This document shows, in pieces, positions 9,525 through 19,277 of a DNA stretch of 35,218 nucleotides. The stretch comes from Sanchytrium tribonematis (taxonomy: Eukaryota > Sanchytriomycota > Sanchytriomycetes > Sanchytriales > Sanchytriaceae). The position numbers and the translations under genes are program-made. The notes beneath the pieces were generated by a model, which worked only from the letters and a program-made list of their open reading frames with translations, had not been told where the DNA came from and made no database searches. The stretch is taken from assembly GCA_018985235.1 (NCBI GenBank), contig JADGIG010000038.1, positions 1 through 35,218 of the forward strand. The letters are read 5' to 3'. The stretch's first letter is position 1; each line of letters starts with the position of its first letter.

Positions 9525-10181
9525 ATGGGAAATATTCGCGGAATTGGTGACGATAAAGACGAAAAGCCAGATTTGTATGTTGGAAGTGGTCAGAATGTAG
9601 TACCTCCAAGAGGCAATAGACCCCAACATTCTAACCCTTTGGTTCAGGATTTGCTTCAATCCGCAGACGAAAGACAACCAGAAGAAGCAGAGGACGTGGT
9701 TGTCCGAGAAATGGTGTTATACCAAAACGGATTTTTATTACACGAGACATTTTATCCAAATGATTCTCCAGAAGCTGAACAAGTTTTGAAAATGCTCAAA
9801 AGTGGACATGCGCCTCTTGGTTTGCTCGGAGTATCTCAAAATGAAAAGGTTGACTTAAAAACTTCTATGAAATTGAATGAAGAATATGTGCCACCATTTA
9901 AGGCTTTCAAGGGTGATGGGAATAGACTTGGGGCACCGATGCCAAAGCCGAAATCACAAACAACTAACGAACCTTTACCAAATCTCGATGCTTCGGATCC
10001 AGCAAATATGACATTGCAAATCCGAAAGAGTAATGGAGAAAGGACTTCAGTTGTTGTTACCCGTAATATTAGCTTAGATACCTTAAATCAACAATTAGGA
10101 GGAACTTTACATCATGCATTCCCAAGAAAACAAGTTGAATCTTTGACAGGATGTGATAAAGAAGTACTGTTACTGTTGTAG
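9525..10181 (+). CDS. p47/Shp1-type Cdc48 cofactor (SEP + UBX), no UBA
   Basis: The 218-residue protein starts at MGNIRGIGDDKDEKPDLYVG, matching the linker that follows the UBA domain in p47 (NIRGL...YAGG). A SEP domain follows at about residues 58-135: VVVREMVLYQNGFLLHETFY and, at its end, PPFKAFKGDGNRLGAPMPK. The C-terminal 55 residues (LQIRKSNGERTSVVVTRNIS ... HHAFPRKQVESL) form a divergent, short UBX domain with the FP loop that contacts the Cdc48/p97 N-domain. The N-terminal ubiquitin-binding UBA domain of p47 is absent, and only 53 nt separate it from IFT80, so there is no room for it. A role in Cdc48-dependent membrane fusion or protein extraction is inferred. Confidence 0.85.
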   Translation: MGNIRGIGDDKDEKPDLYVGSGQNVVPPRGNRPQHSNPLVQDLLQSADERQPEEAEDVVVREMVLYQNGFLLHETFYPNDSPEAEQVLKMLKSGHAPLGLLGVSQNEKVDLKTSMKLNEEYVPPFKAFKGDGNRLGAPMPKPKSQTTNEPLPNLDASDPANMTLQIRKSNGERTSVVVTRNISLDTLNQQLGGTLHHAFPRKQVESLTGCDKEVLLLL

Positions 10182-10281
10182 TAATAAATTAAATCCATAT
10201 ATTGGCCCAATCAGTACCCTTGTGATCCTAGCTAATTTTATTAAAAAAGTCTGAAACAATTTTACATTTTTTAAATTAACA

Positions 10282-11394
10282 ATGTCGAATGTCAAAGCTA
10301 TGAGTTTGAAAGAAGAAATATTTATTTGGTCAAAAGCTATCGAATGTTACGATAATGATCAATTGAAAGATGCCTTGTTAACATTTAAACAATTGAAAAA
10401 AACCTCGAAAGTTTATTTTAATATTGGAATAATATACCGCGTACGAGGACAAAATGAGGACGCCATCAAATCATTTACTAAGGCAACTTTATTGGATCCT
10501 TGGTTTGCTGCGGCCTATTTTATGAAAGGCGTTTGTTATTGTGAACTAGATAGGTTTAACGAAGGAGTGACAGAATTCAATGAAGCCTTGCAGAGACTAA
10601 GAGGCAATTCAGTTATTGACTATTCCCAGCTTGGATTAAATCTTGTATTAGAATCAGCTGATGTTTTACTGAATCGAGCCATATGCTATTATATGCTGAA
10701 GAAAAATACCTATGCTCGAGATGATCTAAGAGCAGCACAGGAGATTGCTCCAAATGATCATTTAGCTATAGGAATAAAGACTGACGATCTTCAGTCAGTC
10801 CCTTTTGCTTTAGCCGAGGTTGTTGAGGTTTTCGTTCCTCCTAGCAACAAAATAACTAAAGACGAAAAGGTAGACTATTTAGGGAAAAGCAAAATTATCG
10901 CTGCAGTTGAGGAAGGAGATACTTTCACAGGATTTTTAGGAAGAATGCAAAGAAGTAATTCTAGTCCCAATGTTTTTGGTAATAACATGTCTACCATATC
11001 CCAAATATCGTCAAAGTCTATTGGCAGAAGCCAAAGTAATTCTCCCCAAAAAGACAATCATCATATAATTACTAATGTGGCCACCACACCATCCATGAAA
11101 TCAGCCCCCATTTCGTTTTCTCCCACTACCCCAGTTACTCCTTCCACCCCAATTCCAAATTCTAAGGGACGGATAAAAATTAAATTTATATACCAAGGCA
11201 AGGCCAAGATGATTTTAGCTCCGGACGATGTCAGCTATGATGAACTTTTGAAAAAACTAAGGAAAAAATGTAATGCTGATATTGATATGTATTACAACAA
11301 ATCCAAGTCTTCAGATTTAGAAATTATATCCAACGAGCATGAGCTTGATATTGCGATTGATTTGGGAGAGCCTGTAGTCATTTATTGTGAATAA
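10282..11394 (+). CDS. NoxR/p67phox-like protein (TPR repeats + PB1)
   Basis: The 370-residue protein begins with four TPR-type repeats: IWSKAIECYDNDQLKDALLT, then SKVYFNIGIIYRVRGQNEDA, a third starting FAAAYFMKGVCYCELDRFNE, and after the characteristic LRGNSVIDYSQLGL insert a fourth with LNRAICYYMLKKNTYARDDL. This layout is that of p67phox and fungal NoxR, whose TPRs bind Rac-GTP and activate NADPH oxidase. EVVEVFVPP...KVDYLGKSK corresponds to the activation/post-TPR region. A Ser/Thr/Pro-rich linker leads to a C-terminal PB1 domain (KIKFIYQGKAKMILAPDDVS, ending DIAIDLGEPVVIYCE). The SH3 domains of animal p67phox are absent, as in fungal NoxR. No oxidase gene lies in the window. Confidence 0.85.
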   Translation: MSNVKAMSLKEEIFIWSKAIECYDNDQLKDALLTFKQLKKTSKVYFNIGIIYRVRGQNEDAIKSFTKATLLDPWFAAAYFMKGVCYCELDRFNEGVTEFNEALQRLRGNSVIDYSQLGLNLVLESADVLLNRAICYYMLKKNTYARDDLRAAQEIAPNDHLAIGIKTDDLQSVPFALAEVVEVFVPPSNKITKDEKVDYLGKSKIIAAVEEGDTFTGFLGRMQRSNSSPNVFGNNMSTISQISSKSIGRSQSNSPQKDNHHIITNVATTPSMKSAPISFSPTTPVTPSTPIPNSKGRIKIKFIYQGKAKMILAPDDVSYDELLKKLRKKCNADIDMYYNKSKSSDLEIISNEHELDIAIDLGEPVVIYCE

Positions 11395-11447
11395 ACGTAT
11401 TTTTTTCGTCTCAGAAATTTTAATTGTTTCAGATCATTCTCAATTTT

Positions 11448-12864
11448 ATGTCCAAGCGAGTTATCGATATAGACGAGGAATTGAATAACCTAGGAAATAA
11501 AATTGGAAATTTGCGAATACAGCAGGGCGGCCTCTATGATCTGGAAAATATTAGACACTGCCTTATCCATGGACATTCAATTTCAGAAGCATTGGTAGAG
11601 TTGCGCAAGTATCTTTGCACGTGTAATACTAACGCGATAGATACAATACTGAATTTAAATATACTGGAAATCCTATGGAAATATGCTCGTTCTAATATAC
11701 AAACGGACGTTTACGAAATTACGTGGATATTTACAAATTTAAGTGCAGGAAATGAAATACAGACATCTCAACTAGTGCAGAATGGTATAATTGAGTTAAT
11801 GGCTGAGCTATTAGCTTCCCCCAGCGAAGATGTAATTGTCCAAGCTTTGTGGTGTCTTGGAAATATTAGCGGAGATCATAGGGATTACAGAGAAAGAATT
11901 CTTGCATGTTTGGCGCCCTATCACGGTATGTCTTACTTTGTCTCTAGGACAAGTTTACAATCAGAGTTTCCTGTTAAAGTTTTTTCATGGGTCTTATCAA
12001 ATCTATGCCGCTTGAAGCCCAATAGTGACTATTGGAATTTGGTGGTTAATGACTTATCTTTTTGTGTATACAATCTCGATTTATTTAATTCTAATGATGA
12101 CCAAACCATAATAGATTTTTGCTGGGCGCTTACCAGATGTTTACACTCTGTAAGTATGGTTTATAGGCGGCAGCTTGTAACAATAGAGCTCGTAGATGGT
12201 TTGTTTGGTATAGTGAAGCGATTTAAGTTTCCAAATGTTTTGGTTCCTGTCTTTAGGGTCCTTACTAATATCGTTGCGGGAGACGATACGGAAACAAAAA
12301 TGGTGATTCAAAATAATTATTTGTCTCAAATATTGAAATTTTTGGAAACAGAAAATGCTTCTTTACTAAAAGAGTGCCTTATGTGCCTTTCAAATATTGC
12401 TGCAAGTAATTCACATGGAGAATCATTACATGATACCGATATTCTTTTAAAAATTTTACAATTGTTGAGTAGCGAGTTTACATCTGATCCAATTAAGATG
12501 GAATGCTTGTGGATATTAAGCAACTGTATTTCGATGAAGGAAGAGATTCTTCAGTAATTCGCTCTCACATAGTCATTTAATTTTAAATAATTTAATCCAA
12601 ATTTTAATTTGCTGTTTGAATATTCCTACTCTGTCTAAGAAGGCAATAGATGCTTTATATTTTGTTGAAATATGTTCTGACAAGCTGTTCTATAATTTAA
12701 AAGACAAAATTGGCGAAGTATCGAATTCATTAGAATTATTTTCGCATGAAAGTTCTTCCATTCAACAAAGATCTCAACAACTTTTACACTCGATAAAAAA
12801 CAGATCTTTTAAACAGGACTCTGTATGGCAAATCGAAACAGAATTAGAAAATATGGTGCTTTAG
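11448..12864 (+). CDS. importin-alpha-like armadillo protein without IBB (two exons)
   Basis: Exons 11448-12553 and 12573-12864 encode 465 residues. Armadillo repeats are recognisable: VYEITWIFTNLSAGNEIQTS, VQALWCLGNISGDHRDYRE, VFSWVLSNLCRLKPN, FCWALTRCLHS, VFRVLTNIVAGDDTETKMVI and LKECLMCLSNIAASN. The W/N ladder and the GD/GND-like turns are those of karyopherin alpha, which links nuclear localisation signals to importin beta. The arginine/lysine-rich IBB domain that should precede the repeats is missing; the N-terminus is MSKRVIDIDEELNN. Upstream the frame reaches only a TTG, and 53 nt separate the ATG from the NoxR-like stop. The second exon adds a short last repeat and a helical tail. It could be a divergent importin alpha or another ARM protein. 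Confidence 0.75.
12554..12572 (+). other. 19-nt intron in the importin-alpha-like gene
   Basis: It reads GTAATTCGCTCTCACATAG: 10 nt, CTCAC, then ATAG. It is phase 2; the unspliced frame meets TAA inside the donor. Removal extends the ARM protein by 96 residues. Confidence 0.85.
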
Positions 12865-12890
12865 TGATATGATTATTTAATAAATATACC

Positions 12891-13097
12891 TTACAATTTT
12901 AATTCTGTCCGGAGTTCTGCCTTTTCTAGATCTGTAATCATTCTTGCCAAAATCGATGGTTGGATTTTCTTAGAATTACCTTCTAAACTTAACTCTAGAT
13001 TTTCTTTCAGTTGCATTCTTACATCCTCAACAGAGTCAGGTAATATGTCCAATTTTTGAATCTTGACTGGTTTCTTTTTCTTAAGCTTGAAAGACAT
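12891..13097 (-). CDS. small lysine-rich protein of unknown function
   Basis: This 68-residue frame starts at an ATG and is flanked by short gaps typical of this region (26 nt to the importin-like stop). I do not recognise it. The N-terminus is strongly basic (MSFKLKKKKPVKIQKLD), the middle is amphipathic (SVEDVRMQLKENLELSLEGN), and the C-terminus is helical and charged (ARMITDLEKAELRTELKL). No cysteine motif or membrane segment is present. A nucleolar or ribosome-associated role would fit the basic start but this is a guess. No longer frame on either strand competes here. Confidence 0.55.
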   Translation of the reverse strand: MSFKLKKKKPVKIQKLDILPDSVEDVRMQLKENLELSLEGNSKKIQPSILARMITDLEKAELRTELKL

Positions 13098-13238
13098 GTA
13101 TCAAAATCTCCTCAGAATTAAAACCGGCCGACTCATTCTTTGGCAAATGGTGGTGTTATTATACATGATTATTTAGTCGGTCAGTCAGATCAATACATTG
13201 CCTACAATAAGAATTGCAACTCTGAAACTTAATTTTAA
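13098..13238. promoter_or_regulatory. divergent promoter with imperfect inverted repeat
   Basis: These 141 nt separate the small gene from the 5-phosphatase gene. Arms ACCGGCCGACT (13123-13133) and AGTCGGTCAGT (13175-13185) pair at 9 of 11 positions across a 41-nt spacer. The GC-rich CGGCCG core stands out from the AT-rich surroundings and could be a transcription-factor site. No gene is visible here. Confidence 0.4.
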
Positions 13239-15862
13239 ATGGAGTCAAATCCATTTGATGACGACCAACAAATAGAGGATCCTTTCATTGATGATAGCTC
13301 TGATACCACAGACTATCAGTCGAGTGTCCCAAAATTACTAAATTTTCCGATGCCCAGATTATTAGATCCAATTGCACACACCATTAAAAGTTCTTTCAAG
13401 ACCACAGAGCAAATATATGATTCAGTTTGTAGTGGAAACTACTTGGTAGCATGCCATCTTTCTAAGCTGTCAGTCTATGACTTACTGACCTCAAAACTGG
13501 TATCGAATTTGCCATTTCCATTTGAAGGATCATCCACATTATGTTTCTGTCCTGAATTTGAGGACCCATCACTATTTGTGTTGGTTGGATTTAGCACAGG
13601 AGAACTTTGGATTGTCGATATATTGGGTAATTCACTGGAGAGTGAAAGGAAAAGAGTTTCAAATTACTCTAATGTTGAGTTATTAGGATGCGTTGTTCTG
13701 CAAAAAAGATCCATTACAAGAAGCCCATTTAAAAAATTATATCAAAAGGGCACATTTGTAATCGCAATTGATGCATACGGAACTATATTTTATTGGGATA
13801 AGGCTGATGTAGGACTTTTAGATAGGGACCCCAACATTGTTAAAATACCACTAACTCCATCTACATTGTCACTAGATAGTTCTGGCTATAATCTTTACTT
13901 TACGAATGAAACCTCCCACTGTTATTATCTGAATCTTCAAGTTGGAACTGCTTCTTTACTTACTTTTGGTGTAGATTCAAATCTAAACAATTCCACAGAA
14001 TGTCTCAACTCCAAAGGGAGAGCCATTTCCTTATGTTTAGGTGAATTTGATGGCAACCAGGCAATTTTTGTAGGGCACGATGATGGATTTATAAGTGTAT
14101 TTGATCAATCATTTAAGCTTATAAAAGTAGTTCATTTTTCAAATTATTCTATAACAACATTAAAGTTTAGACCATCTTGCTGTTATATATCTCAAGATTT
14201 AGATTTTAGGCCTGTTTTGGTAGTATGTTTGAAAACAGGTGATTATTTTCAAGTCATTGTAGATCATGAATTTAGCATGATAACTTATGGATATCCCCAT
14301 AAAAGTGAGGATTTGAAAGTTAACAACTCGATTTTACTTTTTCAACAGATTGATATTAATCCACAAGCAGACATTTCAACGAAATTGTGTGTCGACTTTG
14401 TGATACTATCTCTGAAAGAAAATACATTTCAGATTGATGTCACCTCATCCGATTTATCTTCTTGGACAAAAAGAACCGTTTTAAAAGAGCAGAAGAGCAA
14501 TATTAGTGGTAATCGCAAAATCAAGATACGAATCGTGTCTTGGAATATGGACTCAAGCAAACCAACTGAGCTGGATCGGCCAAGTGTTCGAAATAAGAAA
14601 AAAAGAAATCGACTTAGTTCTTTAAGCCCATTTAGAAAACAAAAGTTGGACAGTTCTTCAATTGAGTCTCTTAGTACTAGTCCTGTTGGGAGCACTGACT
14701 TATTTCCATCTCATATTTTTGATGACGATCCCATTGTTGCTCTGTTGAAAAGCAAATCGTTTGATAGTCCTGACATTTTTGTTGTTGGCTTTCAAGAAGT
14801 TGTTGATTTGGAATCCAAAAGGGTTCACGCCAGTAATCCATTTCTTACGTAGAGTCGCTTTTTAAAAAAAAGGAGCAGAAGACGCCTCATGACATTGAAG
14901 ATCGCGCATATAAAGATTGGCTTTATAGCATTGAAGCAGGTATCGAAGAAATATACTCTAATTCATTCAAGCTACTAAAATCACAATATTTGGTCGGTCT
15001 TTATTTACTTGTATTCATTAAAGAAGAATTGAAGCCCTATGTGCAACATTTTGAAATTCAAGAGCTTAAAACAGGTTTTAAAGGTTTACATGGTAATAAG
15101 GGTGCTTTGTGCGCCCGTATGATTTTATTCGATACTAGTATATCATTTATAGTGGCACACTTAGCGGCTGGTCAAAAGCATACACAGGATAGAAACAAAG
15201 ATGCCAAGCATATTATCAATAATGTTGCGTTTTCAAATGTAGCCATTCCCACGGTATACCTTGACCACAGTGGCTTTAAACTCTGGGATCAAGACACCTT
15301 GTTTTTCTTTGGGGATTTAAACTATCGCATCGAATTGACGAGAGATCAATGTGAGCAAAATATTAGATCGCAGAATTATATAGAATTGCTCAAAAACGAT
15401 CAACTTAATGAAAATCGATCGAAAAATCCTAGTTGCGTCTTGAGGCACTTTCAAGAGGCACCAATTAAGTTTTTACCGACGTACAAATATGATCCATATA
15501 CCATTAATTATGATTCTAGTGAGAAAAAAAGAATACCAGCTTGGTGTGACAGAATATTATATCGAGGTCAGGTTGATGTCATTTCATATGACAGATTAGA
15601 AAGGCCATTTAGTTCGGATCATAGAGCTATTTTTGGAGAGTTTGTGATTGACTGTCAAGGATTAGAAATGGACCAATTGTTAAAATTAATTGAAGGTTAT
15701 ACCACTCTGGAAAACAAAATTCAAAGATTAGAGTTTATAAATACTGTCCGATATACCTTGGACAGTTTTGGAATACAAAGTGAAGTCGCAAATTATGTCA
15801 AGCAGCCAAATATGAACTTGTTTCAATTCCTCCAATCACAAAAGTTGAATTCTCGTTCATAA
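13239..15862 (+). CDS. WD40-containing inositol polyphosphate 5-phosphatase (two exons)
   Basis: Exons 13239-14832 and 14853-15862 encode 867 residues. The N-terminal 420 residues are acidic at first (SNPFDDDQQIEDPFIDDSSD) and then WD40-like beta repeats, as in fungal 5-phosphatases with an N-terminal propeller. The catalytic domain starts at IKIRIVSWNM and carries the family motifs VVGFQEVVDLESK, HGNKGALCARM, FGDLNYRIEL, IPAWCDRILYRG and SSDHRAIFGEF, including the residues that bind Mg2+ and the 5-phosphate. The spliced junction reads VDLESKRVHA-KSLFKKKEQK, which fits the family and is lost without splicing. The C-terminus is a short helical tail. It should dephosphorylate phosphoinositides such as PI(4,5)P2 at membranes. 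Confidence 0.92.
14833..14852 (+). other. 20-nt intron in the 5-phosphatase gene
   Basis: It reads GTAATCCATTTCTTACGTAG: 11 nt, CTTAC, then GTAG. It is phase 1. It lies eight residues after the GFQE motif, and frame continuity demands 3n+2 nt. Confidence 0.92.
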
Positions 15863-15883
15863 TCTCCTCAGTTTTAGACTTTT

Positions 15884-16165
15884 ATGAATTCGCAAGCAGA
15901 TACTTCGCGAATCTCGCAAACCATTGAAATCGAGGAACAGCATCGAACCATTAGGGTAGAGGTAATGGAGGAAACTGAAAGAAAAGTGCAATTTGCTGAT
16001 GATGTTATTGACAATGAAAATTTAAACCGAAAAAAATCGAAAGTTTGCTGTATCTACAGGAAGCCACACAACTGTGACCAATCTGAAAGCGAATCAGATT
16101 ATAGTGACGAGGAATTGCAAAAAAACGGCTATGAAAGAAAACCAAAGTATAAACATTCTCATTAA
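15884..16165 (+). CDS. YPI1: PP1 inhibitor/regulator Ypi1 (PPP1R11, inhibitor-3)
   Basis: The 93-residue protein has the PPP1R11 core: RKVQFADDVIDNENLNRKKS followed by KVCCIYRKPHNCDQSESESD. The KVQF element is an RVxF-type docking site for protein phosphatase 1, and CCIYRKPH is the second conserved contact. The C-terminus is acidic and then basic, as in the family. It should be a nuclear regulator of PP1. The ATG at 15884 lies 21 nt after the 5-phosphatase stop; the gene converges on the next with only two bases between stop codons. Confidence 0.93.
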   Translation: MNSQADTSRISQTIEIEEQHRTIRVEVMEETERKVQFADDVIDNENLNRKKSKVCCIYRKPHNCDQSESESDYSDEELQKNGYERKPKYKHSH

Positions 16166-16167
16166 AT

Positions 16168-17160
16168 TTATTTGAAGTCAAATGTGGATTGACTCTGTAA
16201 TACAGAATCCTTTCTTGTAAACGATGGCTTTGGGGCAGTTATATTTTGCAGTATATCTCTTGCGATTGCGAAATCGATATTGTCTTCATTCTCCAGCGCA
16301 TCAAATATATTTAAAAGCTGCTCATCAATTACAGATGGTGCTATATTCACAACAGAAGATAGATATTTTAAAAGTTTTGAGTATTCGTTCCCACTTCGGC
16401 TAGATGTATTGGTCAGTTGGGTGCTCTGATACCGTATAATTTTATCTCGATATAGAAGCTCATAATATTGTTCCTTTACAGTTTGTTCATCATTATAAGT
16501 CTGAGACAATTGATGTTGGGCAAATGATATGCCCTTAGTCAACTCAACTTTTGCTGTTTCTAATCGGCGAGCTCTAAAGTTGTCCCACTCATAATTAAAT
16601 CTTTGACTTTCGGTGTCTGACACAATTTTTACAATAGGAACTAGCAATTCTTGTAAGTTATCAAGAGTTTCTTGAATTAAATCCTTGCATTTACACAATT
16701 CTTGAATATGTTTATGAAATGTGCTCTCAAGCAAGTTAGCGCATCGAGTAACAACATCACCAGCTGTATCTGGCGACTTGAGAAATTCATCAGTTGTTTC
16801 CTTATATAACTCAGACAGCCTCTGATCATTTCGTAATAAATCGAATGTATCTTCTTGTTCGGGAAAAATTACTTCAGAATAAAAATGTTTTAGCACAGGT
16901 AACTTGATAGGTTTTAAATTAGGCCGTAGTCGCTCAGGTTCGATTTCCTCGCTGTCTTTATTCCCTGATTTGAATTGTGGAAAGTAATGATTAAAAGCTG
17001 ACTCAAAATGAAAAAGCCCAGCTGATCGAACTAATTTAATTATTTCTGGGCCATCTCTTATTAAGCCTTCTGTATCGTTTTTCCTAATGGAGTCTTCTAG
17101 TGCATCAAAGCAAGGCGAACAGTCGCCCGATAGTATACTCTTTTTCAAAAGTTGGAACAT
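16168..17160 (-). CDS. unrecognised helical protein
   Basis: This 330-residue frame from an ATG fills its interval and is coding by context. I do not recognise the family. It appears almost entirely alpha-helical, with a probable coiled coil at about residues 130-225 (LESTFHKHIQELCKCKDLIQ, LETAKVELTKGISFAQHQLS). The start MFQLLKKSILSGDCSPCFDA suggests a small N-terminal helical domain; there is a conserved-looking segment LKPIKLPVLKHFYSEVIFPE at about residue 86. No signal peptide, membrane segment or catalytic motif is seen. TIM54 lies 17 nt upstream on the same strand. A structural or tethering role is possible but not supported. Confidence 0.8.
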   Translation of the reverse strand: MFQLLKKSILSGDCSPCFDALEDSIRKNDTEGLIRDGPEIIKLVRSAGLFHFESAFNHYFPQFKSGNKDSEEIEPERLRPNLKPIKLPVLKHFYSEVIFPEQEDTFDLLRNDQRLSELYKETTDEFLKSPDTAGDVVTRCANLLESTFHKHIQELCKCKDLIQETLDNLQELLVPIVKIVSDTESQRFNYEWDNFRARRLETAKVELTKGISFAQHQLSQTYNDEQTVKEQYYELLYRDKIIRYQSTQLTNTSSRSGNEYSKLLKYLSSVVNIAPSVIDEQLLNIFDALENEDNIDFAIARDILQNITAPKPSFTRKDSVLQSQSTFDFK

Positions 17161-17177
17161 TCTCGGCCTATTTCAAG

Positions 17178-17888
17178 TTAAATTTTATTTAGAGACTTTA
17201 TCAACTCGACTACCTGAGAACCTGTAGATAGAGTTTCTTGGGACCTTCTGAAAAAATTAAGAATAGTTACATGCATTTGGCGGAAACCTTTGGTCACATT
17301 CAAAGGTAATTCTTCAATTTTAGGCTCGTCCATTTTTGGCGGGTTGTACGCTGGTTTGAATATCCAGGATTTCTTGCATTGGTTTACAAACTCGATTTCA
17401 TACTGTCGTGCTGCTTCTTTTGATTCGTCATAATATTCTTGCTCGCTTTCCAACAAGATATTTTTAACCTCATCCCCAATTGCGATATGTTTGGCGAACT
17501 TCCATTGTAAATTAAATGGAGGAAGGGTTTTTTGCTCCTTAAAATTGTGCTTTATCATTTCTTTTAATTCTTCAGCGGTATTTGCATTTGCGATTCTTAC
17601 ATCCAATCCACTTTTTTGAAATATCGGCAATATAAATGATTTGACATATTTTTCTGACCTGTATGTCGTATTATCATCAAAACTCGGTAAGATGTAAAGG
17701 CAGACTCTTGTTGGTAGAGATTCAATCGGTAAAGGATCATTCGCAAATTCTTCGACTTCAGCCAATAGCGTCAGACAAATTTGAGATTGTTTATACTGGT
17801 CGTATTTTAGACCAGCTAATATAGACCCAGCTACTCCAAAGAAGGCAATAGTCTTCCTACTAGGCATTTTTTTCGGCAAGAAATTCAT
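17178..17888 (-). CDS. TIM54: mitochondrial inner-membrane translocase subunit Tim54
   Basis: The 236-residue protein begins with a basic segment (MPSRKTIAFF) and one membrane helix (GVAGSILAGLKYD), followed by a block typical of Tim54: KQSQICLTLLAEVEEFANDP, LPTRVCLYILPSFDD and SEKYVKSFILPIFQKSGLDV. Tim54 is a fungal subunit of the TIM22 complex that inserts carrier proteins into the inner membrane. It is about half the length of yeast Tim54 (478 residues), keeping the N-terminal intermembrane-space domain and a shortened C-terminus. ATGs at codons 1 and 8 are both possible. TIM9, also acting in this pathway, occurs at 31.6-31.8 kb. Confidence 0.85.
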   Translation of the reverse strand: MNFLPKKMPSRKTIAFFGVAGSILAGLKYDQYKQSQICLTLLAEVEEFANDPLPIESLPTRVCLYILPSFDDNTTYRSEKYVKSFILPIFQKSGLDVRIANANTAEELKEMIKHNFKEQKTLPPFNLQWKFAKHIAIGDEVKNILLESEQEYYDESKEAARQYEIEFVNQCKKSWIFKPAYNPPKMDEPKIEELPLNVTKGFRQMHVTILNFFRRSQETLSTGSQVVELIKSLNKI

Positions 17889-17977
17889 TGTAAAATTTTC
17901 AAGGAGAGTAAGTCACTATTTATTTTCTGGTCTCATATAATTCGCTTACTCTGGATGATTTCTATTGATCTTTTTAA

Positions 17978-19246
17978 TCAATTTGAATTAACAAACTCAA
18001 CAATCTTATTTAATGCTTCGTTTGCTTCCTGAAGGGGATAACATTGAAATAAATGTACAACATTGTTGTACACTTGATGTATTGCAGGAGCATCCTGTTC
18101 AACTAATTTTTTATGCAAATGCTCGTGGTCAGAAAGCAGCGTCTCAAGTGATCCTGACTGAATTAGAACTGGTGGGAATCTATTCAATATACCAAAGACT
18201 GGAGAAAAAATGGGATCAGAAAGATGCTGGGCGCCATCCAAATCCAAATTTATCCCACAGTAGAAACTCAGAAGTTTTTCAACTTGAAGATCTTTATCCA
18301 AGTAGTCTATATCTTTGTTGAAATCCCACGAAAGGCCTGTACAGCGCAAATTTGACCAAGGGCTTATCAAAACCACGCATTTGGGTAGTGGGATGCGATT
18401 TTCAATCGAACTTATTAAAAGACTCAGCATTACATTCCCACCTGCGGAATCAGATAAAAACCATATATCCGAGGATGCTATTCCTAAAAATTTCACCATA
18501 AACCAGTATGAGTCTAAGCAATCTACGAGAGATTGAGGATATTGTTTCTCCGGTAGGATACCATAACGGACATTGCAAATTCCGTGGTCTGGGAATTTAG
18601 ATTGAATCTTTGGTAGTAAATGAACATTGTGCAGTAAAAATGCACCACCTGGACAATAAAAAATCCACTTTTGAACTTCATTGATAGTTTTACCTTTAGG
18701 AACCAATAATTGGGTAGTGAATTCCATTTCAGAAGGACTAGAATGAAAAATGTATTCTTGCTGATCCCAATAAATATCTTTTCCTAGATACTTGGTAGCA
18801 TCAGGAACTTCCCAATACTCACAAGGTATACCTGTGGGAAAGTTTTGGGGTGTATACTTGACTCTTTTACCGGATCTAGTCATTTGATAATAAGTACTTC
18901 TGGAATCCAATCGTCCCAACTGCACTTCAGCAACGATATCCATTGTACATTTGATATAAACTTCCGAAAGAAAATCAATTGGTCTACTTACAAGGCGAAA
19001 TCTGTGTATTGAAAAGTAAGGATTTGCCAGCAATGATCTAATGGCTCTTGATGCTGCAAATAAGTGTACATTCATATTTTTTGCACCAACTGGAATCTTA
19101 TCTCTGAAAAAGTTGTAATAGCCTTTGATCATATGAAACCCCATAGAAGCAATAAGAGCAATAAAAGGAATTACATCAGTACTTCTAAAATTCATTTTTT
19201 GGATTATTTCATGTATCAGCTTATAGATTGGAAGCCACCCAATCAT
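17978..19246 (-). CDS. HSL-type alpha/beta hydrolase, membrane-anchored (paralogue 1)
   Basis: The 422-residue protein has an N-terminal hydrophobic anchor (VIPFIALIASMGFHMIKGYY) and a C-terminal alpha/beta-hydrolase-3 domain. The oxyanion loop is CPGGAFLLHNVHLL, in place of the usual HGGG; the nucleophile serine lies in LSDSAGGNVML (GDSAGG with G changed to S). The acid is in GSLETLLSDHEHL and the histidine in VVHLFQCYP, so the triad is complete. Such enzymes include ER steryl acetyl hydrolases and lipid esterases; the substrate here is unknown. The frame extends upstream to a TTG, but the first ATG is 19246, leaving 31 nt to the paralogue's stop. It has no intron at the site where paralogue 2 has one. 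Confidence 0.88.
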   Translation of the reverse strand: MIGWLPIYKLIHEIIQKMNFRSTDVIPFIALIASMGFHMIKGYYNFFRDKIPVGAKNMNVHLFAASRAIRSLLANPYFSIHRFRLVSRPIDFLSEVYIKCTMDIVAEVQLGRLDSRSTYYQMTRSGKRVKYTPQNFPTGIPCEYWEVPDATKYLGKDIYWDQQEYIFHSSPSEMEFTTQLLVPKGKTINEVQKWIFYCPGGAFLLHNVHLLPKIQSKFPDHGICNVRYGILPEKQYPQSLVDCLDSYWFMVKFLGIASSDIWFLSDSAGGNVMLSLLISSIENRIPLPKCVVLISPWSNLRCTGLSWDFNKDIDYLDKDLQVEKLLSFYCGINLDLDGAQHLSDPIFSPVFGILNRFPPVLIQSGSLETLLSDHEHLHKKLVEQDAPAIHQVYNNVVHLFQCYPLQEANEALNKIVEFVNSN

Positions 19247-19277
19247 GAAAGGTTCCGATATTTCGAACACCAGCAAT

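Noticed and set aside
10161..10178. 18-nt GT-AG stretch near the end of the p47-like gene
   Set aside because: It lacks YTNAY at the required place, and its removal leads directly to TAA, shortening the UBX domain.
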